In this document: piece after piece, positions 18,147-26,637 of the stretch
Layout of the letters: each line of letters opens with the position of its first letter
Numbering within the stretch: the stretch's first letter is position 1
From: Methanocella_A sp963769045
GTDB taxonomy: Archaea; Halobacteriota; Methanocellia; Methanocellales; Methanocellaceae
Direction of reading: 5' to 3'
Assembly: GCA_963769045.1 (NCBI GenBank)
Contig: CAVYKK010000019.1
Span: 1 to 64,000, forward strand
DNA length: 64,000 nt
Made by a program: the position numbers and the translations under genes
The notes under the pieces: generated by a model
What the model saw: only the letters and a program-made list of their open reading frames with translations
Database searches by the model: none
Told to the model about the DNA's origin: nothing

Positions 18147-18710
18147 TTAAAGAAGCAGGACGCCATTCCGCAGTATATCGCTGATTAGAGGGTCATCCTT
18201 ATTCTTATAGAATGACACTTTTTCGAAGTCATGTATCTGGACCCGCTTACCGTATGTCTTCTCAAGCTTCTGGCTTAACGAGGCGAGATCCAGGCTCTTC
18301 GGCAGCCTGTCCACAATAACAGCTACGTCGATATCAGACTTTTCCCGGTAGATCAGCTTCGCATATGAACCGAAGAGATACAGTTCGATGCCTTTCATGG
18401 TCGACAGAGCATCGGCCAGATCAGTCAACAGGAGAAAGACATCGAGGGGAATATCCCTTAGATCTTTGTACTGCTTTGAAGCCATCTCGACAATCTTTTT
18501 GGCATTCTCGCTTTCAAAGTCCAGCCCATAAAGGCTCTTTTCGGATTTGAGGATGCGACAGTTGACAAGCTTTGCCAGAGCCTTATCCAGCGGAACGTTA
18601 TTAAGCCGGATTTTCTTTTTGATCTCCTCCCGCTTAAACCGCGAGCCGGGGGATAAAGCAAACAGGCTCACGATTTTAAAACAATCACGATCAAAGACAG
18701 GTCCTATCAT
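18147..18710 (-). CDS. MNT nucleotidyltransferase with winged-helix N-terminus (antitoxin)
   Basis: 187 residues. The N-terminal 75 residues form a winged helix (SRFKREEIKKKIRLNNVPLD, NCRILKSEKSLYGL). From residue 112, YLFGSYAKLIYREKSDIDVAV contains the intact GSx10DxD motif. The gene overlaps the HEPN gene by 4 bp (ATGA), with HEPN first. In the pair at 8-9 kb the order is MNT first, so the two operons are not simple duplicates. Expected to nucleotidylate and silence the HEPN partner. Confidence 0.85.
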   Translation of the reverse strand: MIGPVFDRDCFKIVSLFALSPGSRFKREEIKKKIRLNNVPLDKALAKLVNCRILKSEKSLYGLDFESENAKKIVEMASKQYKDLRDIPLDVFLLLTDLADALSTMKGIELYLFGSYAKLIYREKSDIDVAVIVDRLPKSLDLASLSQKLEKTYGKRVQIHDFEKVSFYKNKDDPLISDILRNGVLLL

Positions 18711-19195
18711 AGTGTACCCTCCAGTACTATAAGTTTGTCAAGGTATGGCCCCACGATCTCATCGTGGAACTTGTGTGCCCTGCGCCGGAAATAGTCGTCT
18801 GCAAAAGCCGTGCCGGTATAATATTGTGCCCGGCGTCGCTCTTCCCTGGCACCATAAAGTTCGCTGGACATCTTCCTGTATTCGCCATAGCCTGACTCAA
18901 AGAGGCTGATTAGTGATTCGTCTTTAAGGATTTCCGATAGCAGCTTGATTGTGGTACTATGGACGTCTTCGTCGATTTTATAGCCGTACGCCTTTGCCAG
19001 GAACAGCTTTGTGGCGTCATGCATGGCATAATAGCCCGAGATTATGCTCCACCGGGGGAAATCATCGACAACAAACCGGCAATGCTCAAGATCATCTTTG
19101 AAAGAGACCGAGTAAAACCGCAAATAACGCTCTTTCTCTAGCTCGTTGATCCGGCTGATTTTCCCGGATTCGACAAGATCGTCAATTAAAGGCAA
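18707..19195 (-). CDS. HEPN-domain protein (toxin of an MNT-HEPN pair)
   Basis: 162 residues, helical. FPRWSIISGYYAMHDATKLFLAKAYGY in the middle and YGAREERRRAQYYTGTAF near the end are HEPN signatures; RRRAQYY replaces the RxxxxH ribonuclease motif. The only start in reach is TTG at 19193-19195, since no ATG lies in frame upstream. The start codon falls inside the left arm of a perfect inverted repeat (19195-19258), so a protein bound there would cover the start of the gene. First gene of the operon with MNT. Confidence 0.75.
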   Translation of the reverse strand: MPLIDDLVESGKISRINELEKERYLRFYSVSFKDDLEHCRFVVDDFPRWSIISGYYAMHDATKLFLAKAYGYKIDEDVHSTTIKLLSEILKDESLISLFESGYGEYRKMSSELYGAREERRRAQYYTGTAFADDYFRRRAHKFHDEIVGPYLDKLIVLEGTL

Positions 19196-19258
19196 ATTAC
19201 CACATTTTTGGTATATGTGCCCATGTTTATTATATACTTTACCAAAAATGTGGTAATT
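19195..19258. promoter_or_regulatory. Perfect 19-bp inverted repeat, probable operator of the HEPN-MNT operon
   Basis: AATTACCACATTTTTGGTA at 19195-19213 is the exact reverse complement of 19240-19258, with a 26-bp AT-rich spacer containing TATA-like sequence. Each arm also holds the shorter palindrome-like TACCA...TGGTA. Overlap with the operon start makes an autorepressor site, probably for the winged-helix MNT, the best reading (inference). Confidence 0.7.
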
Positions 19259-19287
19259 AGTTTACCATAAGCCAGGGCAAATCTATA

Positions 19288-20151
19288 TTACAAAGCAATA
19301 TCCACAACCAACATCGAGTGGTCTGACTGCCCCTTCACTCGTTCCGTATCCGAACACCGGGCCCCCTTCACCTGTTCTCCCAGCGCTGGCGATACGAACG
19401 CATAGTCGAGCCGATACCCCTCGCCTCCCGGCGTATACCAGGTGTAGTCCACATGGCTCGGCTTCCGATGGAACTTCCGCCAGGCATCGACCCATTTTCG
19501 GCCGTCTTTATCAGTGAGGTCCTTCATCTCCTGCATGCACTCGCTCAGGTAGAAGCCTTCGCCGCCAGGGGTCTTGTCGACGCTGTTCAGCCCGGTGTTG
19601 AAGTCGCCTGTTATCACGGCGTTCTCACCTTTGTCCATTACGTCTTTCGCATAGCGTATGAGAGCCTGCCAGAACAGCTTCTTGTAGCCCAGCGTCTTCT
19701 CCATCAGGGCCAGATCTTCGCTGCGCTTTACGTCGGGGATGTGGAGGCCAAGGATCTCGACATCCTCGCTACCGTTAATGCTCACGAGCTTAAGGCCAAG
19801 CCAGCGGTAATAGAATATCTCGTCCAGCGCCGCTTTGTCGATCGAGAAATGATCCGAGTGAAATATGTCGTAGTGCTCCCGGACGCCCTCGCCGAAAGCG
19901 ATCAGCACGCCGTTCTTGTCCAGGTCTGGGTTTGATACATACGACTGGTAGCCGGCTGCCTCGAGCATGGACTTGATCACCCCGCCGGTCTCGGTGGCGT
20001 CGCGGTATTCGGTCAGCACGATGACGTCCGCGTCCTGGGAGAGCAGGCTCCTGCCGATGGCTTTGACGTTTTTCCCTGAGGTGGCCGGGTCGTATTCATA
20101 TCGGTCTGCGCCAACGCCGCCGAATCGTATGTTCCACGTCAGAAATCTCAT
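19288..20151 (-). CDS. Endonuclease/exonuclease/phosphatase-fold protein (exodeoxyribonuclease III-like)
   Basis: 287 residues from ATG 20151, preceded by GGGG. The fold's motifs appear in order: MRFLTWNIRFGG, IVLTEYRD (metal-binding Glu), AVITGDFNTGLN (GDFN) and GQSDHSMLVV (SDH). The family hydrolyses phosphodiesters in DNA, RNA or small molecules; ExoIII-type repair is one option, but the RYEYDP loop and the length are not decisive. A second, diverged member lies at 38.2 kb. It stands alone next to the toxin operon. Confidence 0.8.
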   Translation of the reverse strand: MRFLTWNIRFGGVGADRYEYDPATSGKNVKAIGRSLLSQDADVIVLTEYRDATETGGVIKSMLEAAGYQSYVSNPDLDKNGVLIAFGEGVREHYDIFHSDHFSIDKAALDEIFYYRWLGLKLVSINGSEDVEILGLHIPDVKRSEDLALMEKTLGYKKLFWQALIRYAKDVMDKGENAVITGDFNTGLNSVDKTPGGEGFYLSECMQEMKDLTDKDGRKWVDAWRKFHRKPSHVDYTWYTPGGEGYRLDYAFVSPALGEQVKGARCSDTERVKGQSDHSMLVVDIAL

Positions 20152-20372
20152 GCTCTTCGCCCCAAGGCTATGCCGACAAAGATATATCAATCTTTTTGGC
20201 ATGGCCCCGTGCCGAGGTATGTAACCGGTCTTTTCCAGGCCATGCGTAGCGGTAGAATTTTACGGTTAGCCTATGTTAACAGAGAAACTGCGTACTCTGC
20301 GCCCCTCTGCGTAATAGCCTGAGCAACGCTAAATGTTCATTGCCTCGGCATGGAATTCATATGGTCCCACCA

Positions 20373-20717
20373 TTATTTCTTAGCTTTCGCCTTCTTCGCA
20401 GGCAACGAAGCCGTAAATGCATACGACCGGGACATCCACTCGTCCACCAGCTTTTTATCACCGAGCACTGACTCCGGTACTACAACATAATCCTTCATCG
20501 GCCTCCCGGCCATCGGCTCGAACTGTTTAGCACCATTATATTTTCCCAGGAACTCCGCCTGGTCATTTGCCGATAGCCGGAAAAAGATGCTGTCCTGGAA
20601 AACGCCCGTGAACATATTGCCGTTCACCCAGTAGACCTCATGTCCGAACATGGGCTTCTTCTGGCATGCGAACGGCTTCACGATCGACGCAAGCCGCGCT
20701 GCAGCTTCCTGTGACAT
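20373..20717 (-). CDS. TfoX N-terminal domain protein
   Basis: 114 residues from ATG 20717, with GGGAG four bases upstream; the frame is open 48 residues further but lacks conserved sequence there. KKPMFGHEVYWVNGNMFTGV, FFRLSANDQAEFL and GRPMKDYVVVPE are the TfoX_N fold. The tail is Ala/Lys-rich (PAKKAKAKK). In bacteria the domain occurs in the competence regulator Sxy/TfoX; the archaeal single-domain forms have no proven role. Confidence 0.75.
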   Translation of the reverse strand: MSQEAAARLASIVKPFACQKKPMFGHEVYWVNGNMFTGVFQDSIFFRLSANDQAEFLGKYNGAKQFEPMAGRPMKDYVVVPESVLGDKKLVDEWMSRSYAFTASLPAKKAKAKK

Positions 20718-20848
20718 TTTCTCCCACTTCAACTGCGACACCTCTGCCTCAAATGGATCATATATGGGAGTATGGTGCCTAAACAGTTTCGGAAGCTGCC
20801 GGTATGTAAACAAGTTACTTTCCGGGCCTTTAATAATATGAAAATGAG

Positions 20849-20875
20849 ACAGGGAGGGCATGAAGCCCTCCCTGT
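20849..20875. terminator. Perfect 11-bp hairpin, probable terminator
   Basis: ACAGGGAGGGC (20849-20859) pairs with 20865-20875 across a 5-base loop. T-rich DNA follows on the + strand and, on the - strand, a weaker T-rich run follows too, so it could end transcripts from either side, including that of the secreted protein at 21050. Confidence 0.55.
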
Positions 20876-21049
20876 GTTTGCGTTTTTCGTTTTGGTCGGA
20901 GTTATTGTTTTTCTGTTATCACCTCCGGTCGTTTTTTGCGGGTATGCTTTTTCGATTGTTTGGTCGGTGTTTGCCTTTTCTCGGTTGACCTCCTTTTGGT
21001 TTTTCAGGTGTGTCGCTTTTCAATGGTCGGTTAGGTGATTATTCTGACT

Positions 21050-21682
21050 TTACACCATGTAGAACCGCAGCTGGAGCAGCTTCATGCCGTTGTTGTCGTA
21101 GTTCCAGAAGTAGTTGTACAGGTCATTGTCGAACAGGTTGTAGCGGACCGGGTTGTATATGCCGTCATCAGTGATGTCGGCGTATATGGTGGTCAGCTCA
21201 AGGGTCTTGTCCGAGAAGACGGACTTGCCCTTGTTGCGGGTCATGGTCACGTTCTCGAGCGAGTACCAGTAGTTGCCGAATTCGTCGACGAAGCCGCTGG
21301 TCATCGTCATCGAGCCTCCCGGCTTGCCGAGTGCGCGGACGTATATCTTATAGACCGATGTGCTCGTGGTGCCCGGATACGGGTCGAGTAACTGGAGTCT
21401 TGCACTGCCGTCGGTACCGTCCGAGTCGAGTACGTTGAACGTGCTGCCTGCCTGGAGCCAGATATTGCACTTGCCAGTCAGCGGCACGAATATCCTGTGC
21501 CCGTCGTTCGTCCATGTCCCGCCGGTTTTTTCTTTCGGGACCCCGATGACGTTCAGGTTGTAGTGTGCGCCGCTCGGGGCTCCGTTCCCTGCCGCCGCGT
21601 AGGCAGAGGGTACAATACTTACAATCATGGCTAAGGCCATTGCCAGTGCCAGGATGGCTGTCGTCCTTACAATTTTTACCAT
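21050..21682 (-). CDS. Secreted protein, function unknown
   Basis: 210 residues. A clear signal peptide (TTAILALAMALAMIVSIVPSAYA) precedes a mature part rich in Gly, Asn, Tyr and Thr, with NIWLQAGSTFNVLDSDGTDG, SMTMTSGFVDEFGNYWYSLE and RYNLFDNDLYNYFWNYD. No anchor follows, so it is probably released or held by another surface protein. Beta-sandwich in look, with no known motif. The gap between its stop and the hairpin at 20.85 kb is A-rich on the coding strand, with GGTCGG-type repeats, and may be a long 3' UTR. Confidence 0.7.
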   Translation of the reverse strand: MVKIVRTTAILALAMALAMIVSIVPSAYAAAGNGAPSGAHYNLNVIGVPKEKTGGTWTNDGHRIFVPLTGKCNIWLQAGSTFNVLDSDGTDGSARLQLLDPYPGTTSTSVYKIYVRALGKPGGSMTMTSGFVDEFGNYWYSLENVTMTRNKGKSVFSDKTLELTTIYADITDDGIYNPVRYNLFDNDLYNYFWNYDNNGMKLLQLRFYMV

Positions 21683-21986
21683 TCTGTTACCTCCTTAGCC
21701 CCCAACACTAAAGGCTTGAAGACTATCCTATAAAGCCTTTATCGTATTTTGTGTAAACATTGTAATTAATACCGCAAAATATCGAATTAAAGTAATAATT
21801 TTTGTTAAATATGGTTTATGTTTGGTTCAGGAATAATGGTAGTCGGACTACAGACGATGAATAATCGTTGTCAGCCTGCATGCCATGTGTTTATATAATG
21901 CTTTATATATTAGTAATTATAAAGTATTACTGCGATAGCCTCTGGAGCCTGGCCGCTTGCTGAATCGTCTGACACTCGAAAGCCCG

Positions 21987-23384
21987 ATGGACATTCCGTC
22001 TTCATCCCCGGACAGCGTATTCGACAGCCTGCGGCAGATCGTCGGCCCCGACAGGGTTTCCCGTGACACGGGCGAGCTATACTGTTATTCCTTCGATTCG
22101 TCATACGTCAGAGGGCAGGCTGACTATGTGGCGAGGCCGGTTACAGCCAGTGAAGTTGCCGCCATTATCAGGCTGGCCTCCGGGACCCATACGTCGATCG
22201 TGCCCCGTGGCTCAGCAAGCGGGCTCACGGGCGGCGCCGTGCCGGTAAGGGGAGGCATTGTGCTTGACATGACAGGCATGAACCGCATCCTGGAACTCGA
22301 CCTGGATAACATGCAGGCGGTCGTTGAGCCTGGCATTATCCACAAAGCCCTCAATACAGATCTGGCGAAGCACGGCTTTTTCTTCCCTCCCGACCCGGGC
22401 AGCAGCGACATGTGCTCGGTCGGCGGGCTGATCGCCAACGGTGGCAGTGGCATGCACTCGGTCAAGTATGGCACGGTCGGGGACTACGTACTGGGCCTCG
22501 AAGTGGTGCTGCCGGACGGTAACATCGTCAACACGGGTTGTAAGGCCCCGAAGACCTCATCCGGCTACGATCTGACGCGGCTGTTCGTCAGCAGCGAGGG
22601 CACCCTGGGAGTCATCACTAAAGCACGGCTGCGGATATGCCCGCTGCCCGAGGCAAAAGCGGTCATCGTGGCCACATTCGGGCGGTTAGAGGACGCAGGC
22701 AGGACCGCAGTGACTGTCCTGACTTCAGGCGTGGTGCCTGCCGCCATGGAGATCATGGACGGCAGCGCTCTGCGGGCGGTCAGGAAATACCAGCCTGCGA
22801 TGGACGTCCCGGAAGCGGAAGCGATGCTCATCTTCGAGCTGGACGGATATGCCGAAACCATAGCCCGTGAGGCAGAGATCGTCAGCGACATTTGCGGAAG
22901 GTGCAATGGCATGACCCGGAAGATCGTCGACAGGGACGAAGAAGAGCGGCTATGGTCTACCCGGCGCCTGATCAGTGTGGTCATCAGCCGGCTGAATCCC
23001 GGAAAGGTCGCCATATACGAGGCTGAGGACATCGGCATGCCCATCAGGGACGTACCGCTGATGCTCAGGAAGATACGGGAGATCAGCCTGAAGCATGACC
23101 TGGAGATCGTGACGTTCGGCCATATCGGCGATGGCGACCTGCATACCGGCATGGCTATAGACATTACGGACCAGGCTGAGTGGAAGAAGGTGCATGCCGT
23201 AAAAGAAGAGATTTACGAAGCCATACTGGAGCTGGGCGGGACGCTGTCGGCGGAGCATGGCATCGGCGTTATCCGCGGGAGCTATATGCCCAGGGTACAC
23301 GGAAAAGGCCTGGAAGTCATGAAAGCCATAAAAAAGGCCATCGATCCGGGGAATATCATGAATCCCGGAAAAATGGGCCTTTGA
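21987..23384 (+). CDS. FAD-linked oxidase (glycolate oxidase GlcD / D-lactate dehydrogenase family)
   Basis: 465 residues from ATG 21987 (a TTG 30 bases earlier is also in frame). The PCMH-type FAD-binding motif is IVPRGSASGLTGGAVPVRGG (about 75-94), followed by PPDPGSSDMCSVGGLIANGGSG. The C-terminal cap holds HIGDGDLHTG and LSAEHGIG, which are typical metal- and substrate-binding parts of this family. It oxidises 2-hydroxy acids such as lactate or glycolate. No iron-sulfur partner (GlcF) is adjacent. Likely cytosolic. Substrate unproven. Confidence 0.9.
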   Translation: MDIPSSSPDSVFDSLRQIVGPDRVSRDTGELYCYSFDSSYVRGQADYVARPVTASEVAAIIRLASGTHTSIVPRGSASGLTGGAVPVRGGIVLDMTGMNRILELDLDNMQAVVEPGIIHKALNTDLAKHGFFFPPDPGSSDMCSVGGLIANGGSGMHSVKYGTVGDYVLGLEVVLPDGNIVNTGCKAPKTSSGYDLTRLFVSSEGTLGVITKARLRICPLPEAKAVIVATFGRLEDAGRTAVTVLTSGVVPAAMEIMDGSALRAVRKYQPAMDVPEAEAMLIFELDGYAETIAREAEIVSDICGRCNGMTRKIVDRDEEERLWSTRRLISVVISRLNPGKVAIYEAEDIGMPIRDVPLMLRKIREISLKHDLEIVTFGHIGDGDLHTGMAIDITDQAEWKKVHAVKEEIYEAILELGGTLSAEHGIGVIRGSYMPRVHGKGLEVMKAIKKAIDPGNIMNPGKMGL

Positions 23385-23405
23385 CAGATATATCCATCGA
23401 TCTGC

Positions 23406-23951
23406 CTATCGCCTGCGGGAACCTTTTACCGCAGCCAGCAGCCCTATCGAGATTACGGCCAGCAGCAACTCGAACCCGGGCGAAGGCTGTACAGTAGGCA
23501 GCGGCACTGGCGTGTTGCTTACCTTCAGGGTAGGCTTCGGCGTAGGAGTCGGCGTGGGAGTCGGCGTCACGAACACCGTCGGCTTCACTGCCCTACTATC
23601 GAAGCCCGGAATCGACAGGTCTGCCTGAACATCGCTGTCTGCTATGTTTACTGATACCGAGTTAGAGGAGAACCCGCCTTTATCGGCCTGTACGCTGTAC
23701 GGGCCCACGGGAAGATTGTCAAATTCGTAATAACCTGTGACCATCGTGGTCATCGGGTTATTGAGGAGCAGGTATTCATTACCATTCTGGTACAGCGTTA
23801 CAGTCGCCCCTGTCACAGCTACTCCTTTACTGTCGGTAACCGTACCGTAAACCCGGGCAGCTTCAGCGCTACCTGTGAATGAGACTAAAAAAATCATAGT
23901 CAGCGCCATTGCCACGATAAGAGAGACAGCCCACCTCGTGTCGCCATCCAT
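23406..23951 (-). CDS. Secreted PGF-CTERM protein with carboxypeptidase-regulatory-like domain
   Basis: 181 residues from ATG 23951 (the frame extends 21 residues upstream). A signal peptide (AVSLIVAMALTMIFLVSFTG) leads to a beta domain (RVYGTVTDSKGVAVTGATVT, TMVTGYYEFDNLPVGPYSVQ). Then comes a TPTPTPTPTPKP linker and the tail SPGFELLLAVISIGLLAAV + KGSRRR. The PGF motif, helix and basic end form the archaeosortase A signal: the tail is cut and the protein is attached to lipid. The protein at 27.0 kb has the same plan. Confidence 0.8.
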   Translation of the reverse strand: MDGDTRWAVSLIVAMALTMIFLVSFTGSAEAARVYGTVTDSKGVAVTGATVTLYQNGNEYLLLNNPMTTMVTGYYEFDNLPVGPYSVQADKGGFSSNSVSVNIADSDVQADLSIPGFDSRAVKPTVFVTPTPTPTPTPKPTLKVSNTPVPLPTVQPSPGFELLLAVISIGLLAAVKGSRRR

Positions 23952-24022
23952 ACTTCCAGCCCCTGACAATCCTGTCACTTTTGCCTGGATACCATGGGAG
24001 GTTGATTCAGGCATGATATAGA

Positions 24023-25072
24023 TTGGCAGGGAGCTTATTAAGGGTTATCTCACGAAAGGTCAACATTAGCAGGCCACAGCAGGCTGAATTAATCCTCGGC
24101 AGGCGGGCGGTTAAGCGAGAAGGGCGAAATGAAGACGACATTACACCAGGGGCCCGCTCACGAATAATGCTCATGCCAGCCTGTATGAAATCTGAACGGG
24201 CCGAGCTTATCGATATAGATCAGATCGCCAGGCTGCTTGTGCACCTGGTTGTGCCGCATAGAAAAAAATCAGGTTTATATAATAATTATCACATATTATT
24301 AGATGGCATGGCTCATGATTACAGCTTGTTCACAAGCAGGATAAAGGACATCATGAGGCTGCCCCGGAGCGGCAAGCTGCTCAAGGGAGACCTGCTGACG
24401 GAGACGTTCCTCCTGCACCGCGAAAAAGTCTCGGGAAAGGAGATGACGATCTACTACGCCCCGTTCGAATACGTGAACGCAAGCGCAAAAGTTGTCCTGA
24501 TCGGCATCGCTCCGAACTGGACGCAGATGGAAACTGCGTTCAGGGAGGTCAACAGGTCACTGCGGGCCGGGCTTTCGATCGAAGAAGTCCTGAAGCGCGC
24601 CGGCGACAGGGCGACTTTTGCCGGCATGACACGTACCAACCTGGTGAAAATGCTGGATGGCGTCGGCCTGGCAGAGGAACTCGAAATCAAGTCCTCCGGC
24701 TTGCTGTTCGACCGGGCCAGTCAGCTCGTTCACACTACGTCTGCGATCAGGCATCCCGTTTTCGTCAACGGTAGCGACTATTCTGGAAACTGGCCGGATA
24801 TGACCCGGCACCAGGTACTCCGGAGGTACATAACCGATATACTCGCTGAAGAGCTGCAAAGTATGCCTTTTGCGCTTATCATTCCACTCGGCAAGGCGGT
24901 TTCCTCGGCGGTCGGGCTTCTCATTGATAATGGCTCGCTGGACAGCGAGAGGTGCCTGCAGGACTTTCCACACCCGTCCGGGGCCAATGCGTCCCGGGTA
25001 CGCGAGTACGAGAGAAGAAAAGAGGATTACGCGGCGACAGTCAGGCGATGGTATCGACGCTGGCATGCCTGA
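24023..25072 (+). CDS. Uracil-DNA glycosylase superfamily protein
   Basis: Frame of 349 residues; the true start is probably one of the Met at residues 49, 51 or 55 (24167-24185), because the first 48 residues look random. VVLIGIAPNWTQM (about 161-173) corresponds to the GIxPG catalytic loop and DFPHPSGANASR near 320 to the HPS(x)xN uracil-binding loop. Between them TFAGMTRTNLVKMLDGVGL is helical. Known members remove uracil from DNA, but Asn replaces the usual Gly, and the N-terminal region differs from classic UDG. Divergent from the PGF-CTERM gene. Confidence 0.6.
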   Translation: MAGSLLRVISRKVNISRPQQAELILGRRAVKREGRNEDDITPGARSRIMLMPACMKSERAELIDIDQIARLLVHLVVPHRKKSGLYNNYHILLDGMAHDYSLFTSRIKDIMRLPRSGKLLKGDLLTETFLLHREKVSGKEMTIYYAPFEYVNASAKVVLIGIAPNWTQMETAFREVNRSLRAGLSIEEVLKRAGDRATFAGMTRTNLVKMLDGVGLAEELEIKSSGLLFDRASQLVHTTSAIRHPVFVNGSDYSGNWPDMTRHQVLRRYITDILAEELQSMPFALIIPLGKAVSSAVGLLIDNGSLDSERCLQDFPHPSGANASRVREYERRKEDYAATVRRWYRRWHA

Positions 25073-25169
25073 CGGTTAAAGGGTCTCATGAAAATTGGAG
25101 GCCAAGGAGCTCGGGAGCCCAAGGTGCTTGAGACAACGGAGGAACAAGGAGGCCAGGGAGATGGACGAA

Positions 25170-25258
25170 AAGAACGGAGCTTAAGGAGCTAAGGAGTCAA
25201 AGGAGCCTTTTTATTAATCGTCCTCCTTAGACTCCTTAGCTCCTTAAGCTCCGTTCTT
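25170..25258. repeat. Long hairpin, family B; gap 25073-25406
   Basis: Arms 25170-25198 and 25230-25258 are exact 29-bp reverse complements. Each is made of degenerate AAGGAGCT-like units that continue on the left (25100-25165). The gap 25073-25406 has no gene. Similar hairpins with other unit sequences recur at 26.2, 40.9, 42.6, 43.1, 47.2, 53.1 and 63.1 kb. Confidence 0.8.
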
Positions 25259-25406
25259 AAAAACGGTCTCCTTCGGCTCCTTCCTGCTCCCCGGCTCAAA
25301 CACCCTCGTCTCCATGCGCTCCTTAACCTCTATGCTCATAGGACCAAAGAGGCGCCCGGACCTCATTCCCATTCACAGGAAAAACAGGTCTATCATCTAC
25401 CGAGCT

Positions 25407-26099
25407 TTACGTGCAGCTTTTCCAGTAATAGTACTTCGAGGCGGGAATGCGAAAGGCCAGCAGCGCGTCTTTCACCGTACAGCCTTTTTCCAGGGTGTAC
25501 TCGTTGACCGCCCTGACGAACAGCATCTGGTAGTTCTCGTCCCTGACGCGGGCCCAGATTGCCCTGCGGTTGCCGTCCCAGTCCGGGTACACCTGATATA
25601 CCCAGACCGTCAGCACCTTGAGCGGAAAGACGTTCAGGTACCACCCGCAGGTGTAGCTGACGTCCTTGATGATCGAAGCGTTGTAAGTATAATTCAGGAC
25701 GGCGTCGACAAAAAAGCGCTTATAGCCAAGGCCTCCCTCGTCGCTATAGATATCCTCGCATCCGGGACTGTAAAGGCTCAAGCCTGTGCCCTGTCGACGG
25801 GACTGCCTGCGCAGGAACTCGTTTGCCTTTTTGCGGTAATACTCGTCCTCGGGCCTGCGGATCAGGTCTGCCGCCGCCGACAGAGGCCCTGAGGCCCTTG
25901 CAGCCCGGTCCCGGCTCTTAATGTATGCAGTGATCTTTTCGTAGGCGATGTTGGTCATCTTGGCCATTTCCTCGCGGTTCGGCCCGGCGCTGTCCGGGTG
26001 GTACGTTTTCAGGAAAAGGTTCCTCGTAGCCTTGAGCTCGCTCAGGCTGACGTCCCTGCCCAGGCCGAAGAAATCCAGGTATAGCTTGATGTCGTCCAC
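25407..26099 (-). CDS. J-domain (DnaJ-like) protein
   Basis: 230 residues from GTG 26099. Residues 1-60 form a J domain: LSELKATRNLFLKTYHPDSA, with the HPD tripeptide in YHPDSAG. HPD stimulates Hsp70 ATPase. No Gly/Phe or zinc finger region follows; instead come a linker with RRPEDEYYRKKANEFLRRQS and a C-terminal globular part (YKRFFVDAVLNYTYNASI, TVWVYQVYPDWDGN) that I do not recognise. It may therefore target Hsp70 to a particular client. Convergent with the UDG-like gene, with a gene-free, hairpin-rich region upstream. Confidence 0.8.
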   Translation of the reverse strand: MDDIKLYLDFFGLGRDVSLSELKATRNLFLKTYHPDSAGPNREEMAKMTNIAYEKITAYIKSRDRAARASGPLSAAADLIRRPEDEYYRKKANEFLRRQSRRQGTGLSLYSPGCEDIYSDEGGLGYKRFFVDAVLNYTYNASIIKDVSYTCGWYLNVFPLKVLTVWVYQVYPDWDGNRRAIWARVRDENYQMLFVRAVNEYTLEKGCTVKDALLAFRIPASKYYYWKSCT

Positions 26100-26228
26100 G
26101 GGTGATCGCTATCCTATATTGAACGAGGGCTATTTAAACCTGATCAATCCGGAACTATCCATATTAAATTCTTGATTTCAACAGGTATTGCCATTCCTGT
26201 AACCTCTTATACGGGCTGGCCGGCACCA

Positions 26229-26338
26229 AACACTACGTACACTACGTACACGACGTACACGACGTTTAATAATAAGGCTAAGCTTGCCATTTCCGAGAAA
26301 AACGTTGTGTACGTCGTGTACGTCGTGTACGTAGTGTT
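26229..26338. repeat. Long hairpin, family B, with ACGACGTAC units
   Basis: Arms of about 39 bp (26229-26267 and 26300-26338) pair with two or three mismatches and consist of degenerate CTACGTACA / CGACGTACA units. It lies 130 bp upstream of the J-domain gene. Confidence 0.8.
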
Positions 26339-26390
26339 AGATACAGGCTCAGCGTACAAAACACTTTACGAATGACTATACATGACGCGA

Positions 26391-26518
26391 TGGTTGGACG
26401 ATACGGATAGAACCTATATGTAGCCCTCAGGCCTTTGTTCATCTGCATATTGGTACACACCCCGGAAGGGGAGGCCGGGACAATCAAACCCCCAATACCC
26501 CAACACCCGTTCCCGGCC
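26391..26518 (+). ncRNA. Structured RNA candidate, copy 1
   Basis: A gene-free segment homologous to 26638-26780. The core ACGATAC..ATAGAACCTATA (26398-26418) matches copy 2 at 19 of 21 positions. Downstream come ATCTGCATATTGGT, a CCCC-GGAA-GGGG hairpin (26460-26471) and a stem GGCCGGGA / TCCCGGCC (26473-26480 with 26511-26518) around a C-rich loop. Copy 2 keeps each element but with different paired bases. Strand is inferred from the terminator-like hairpin that follows at 26540. Confidence 0.5.
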
Positions 26519-26539
26519 ATTCCTTCCAGACCAATGAGA

Positions 26540-26594
26540 CACTAAGATAAAACAGTAGAGAGCTATCGTTGCTTTATGCTGTTTTATCTTAGTG
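26540..26594 (+). terminator. 16-bp perfect hairpin, terminator-like
   Basis: CACTAAGATAAAACAG (26540-26555) pairs exactly with 26579-26594 over a 23-base loop, and ACTTTTCTAT follows on the + strand. Placed to end the first RNA candidate. Confidence 0.5.
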
Positions 26595-26637
26595 ACTTTT
26601 CTATCGACTATTTTCCATTATATGCCTTCAATGCTTG

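Noticed and set aside
20772..21038. 88-residue hydrophobic ORF on the + strand
   Set aside because: Hydrophobicity comes from the T-rich stretch; it overlaps the TfoX-like gene and lacks a ribosome-binding site.
26172..26375. ORF with YTTYTTYTTY and YVVYVVYVV repeats
   Set aside because: Direct translation of the ACGACGTAC hairpin repeats.
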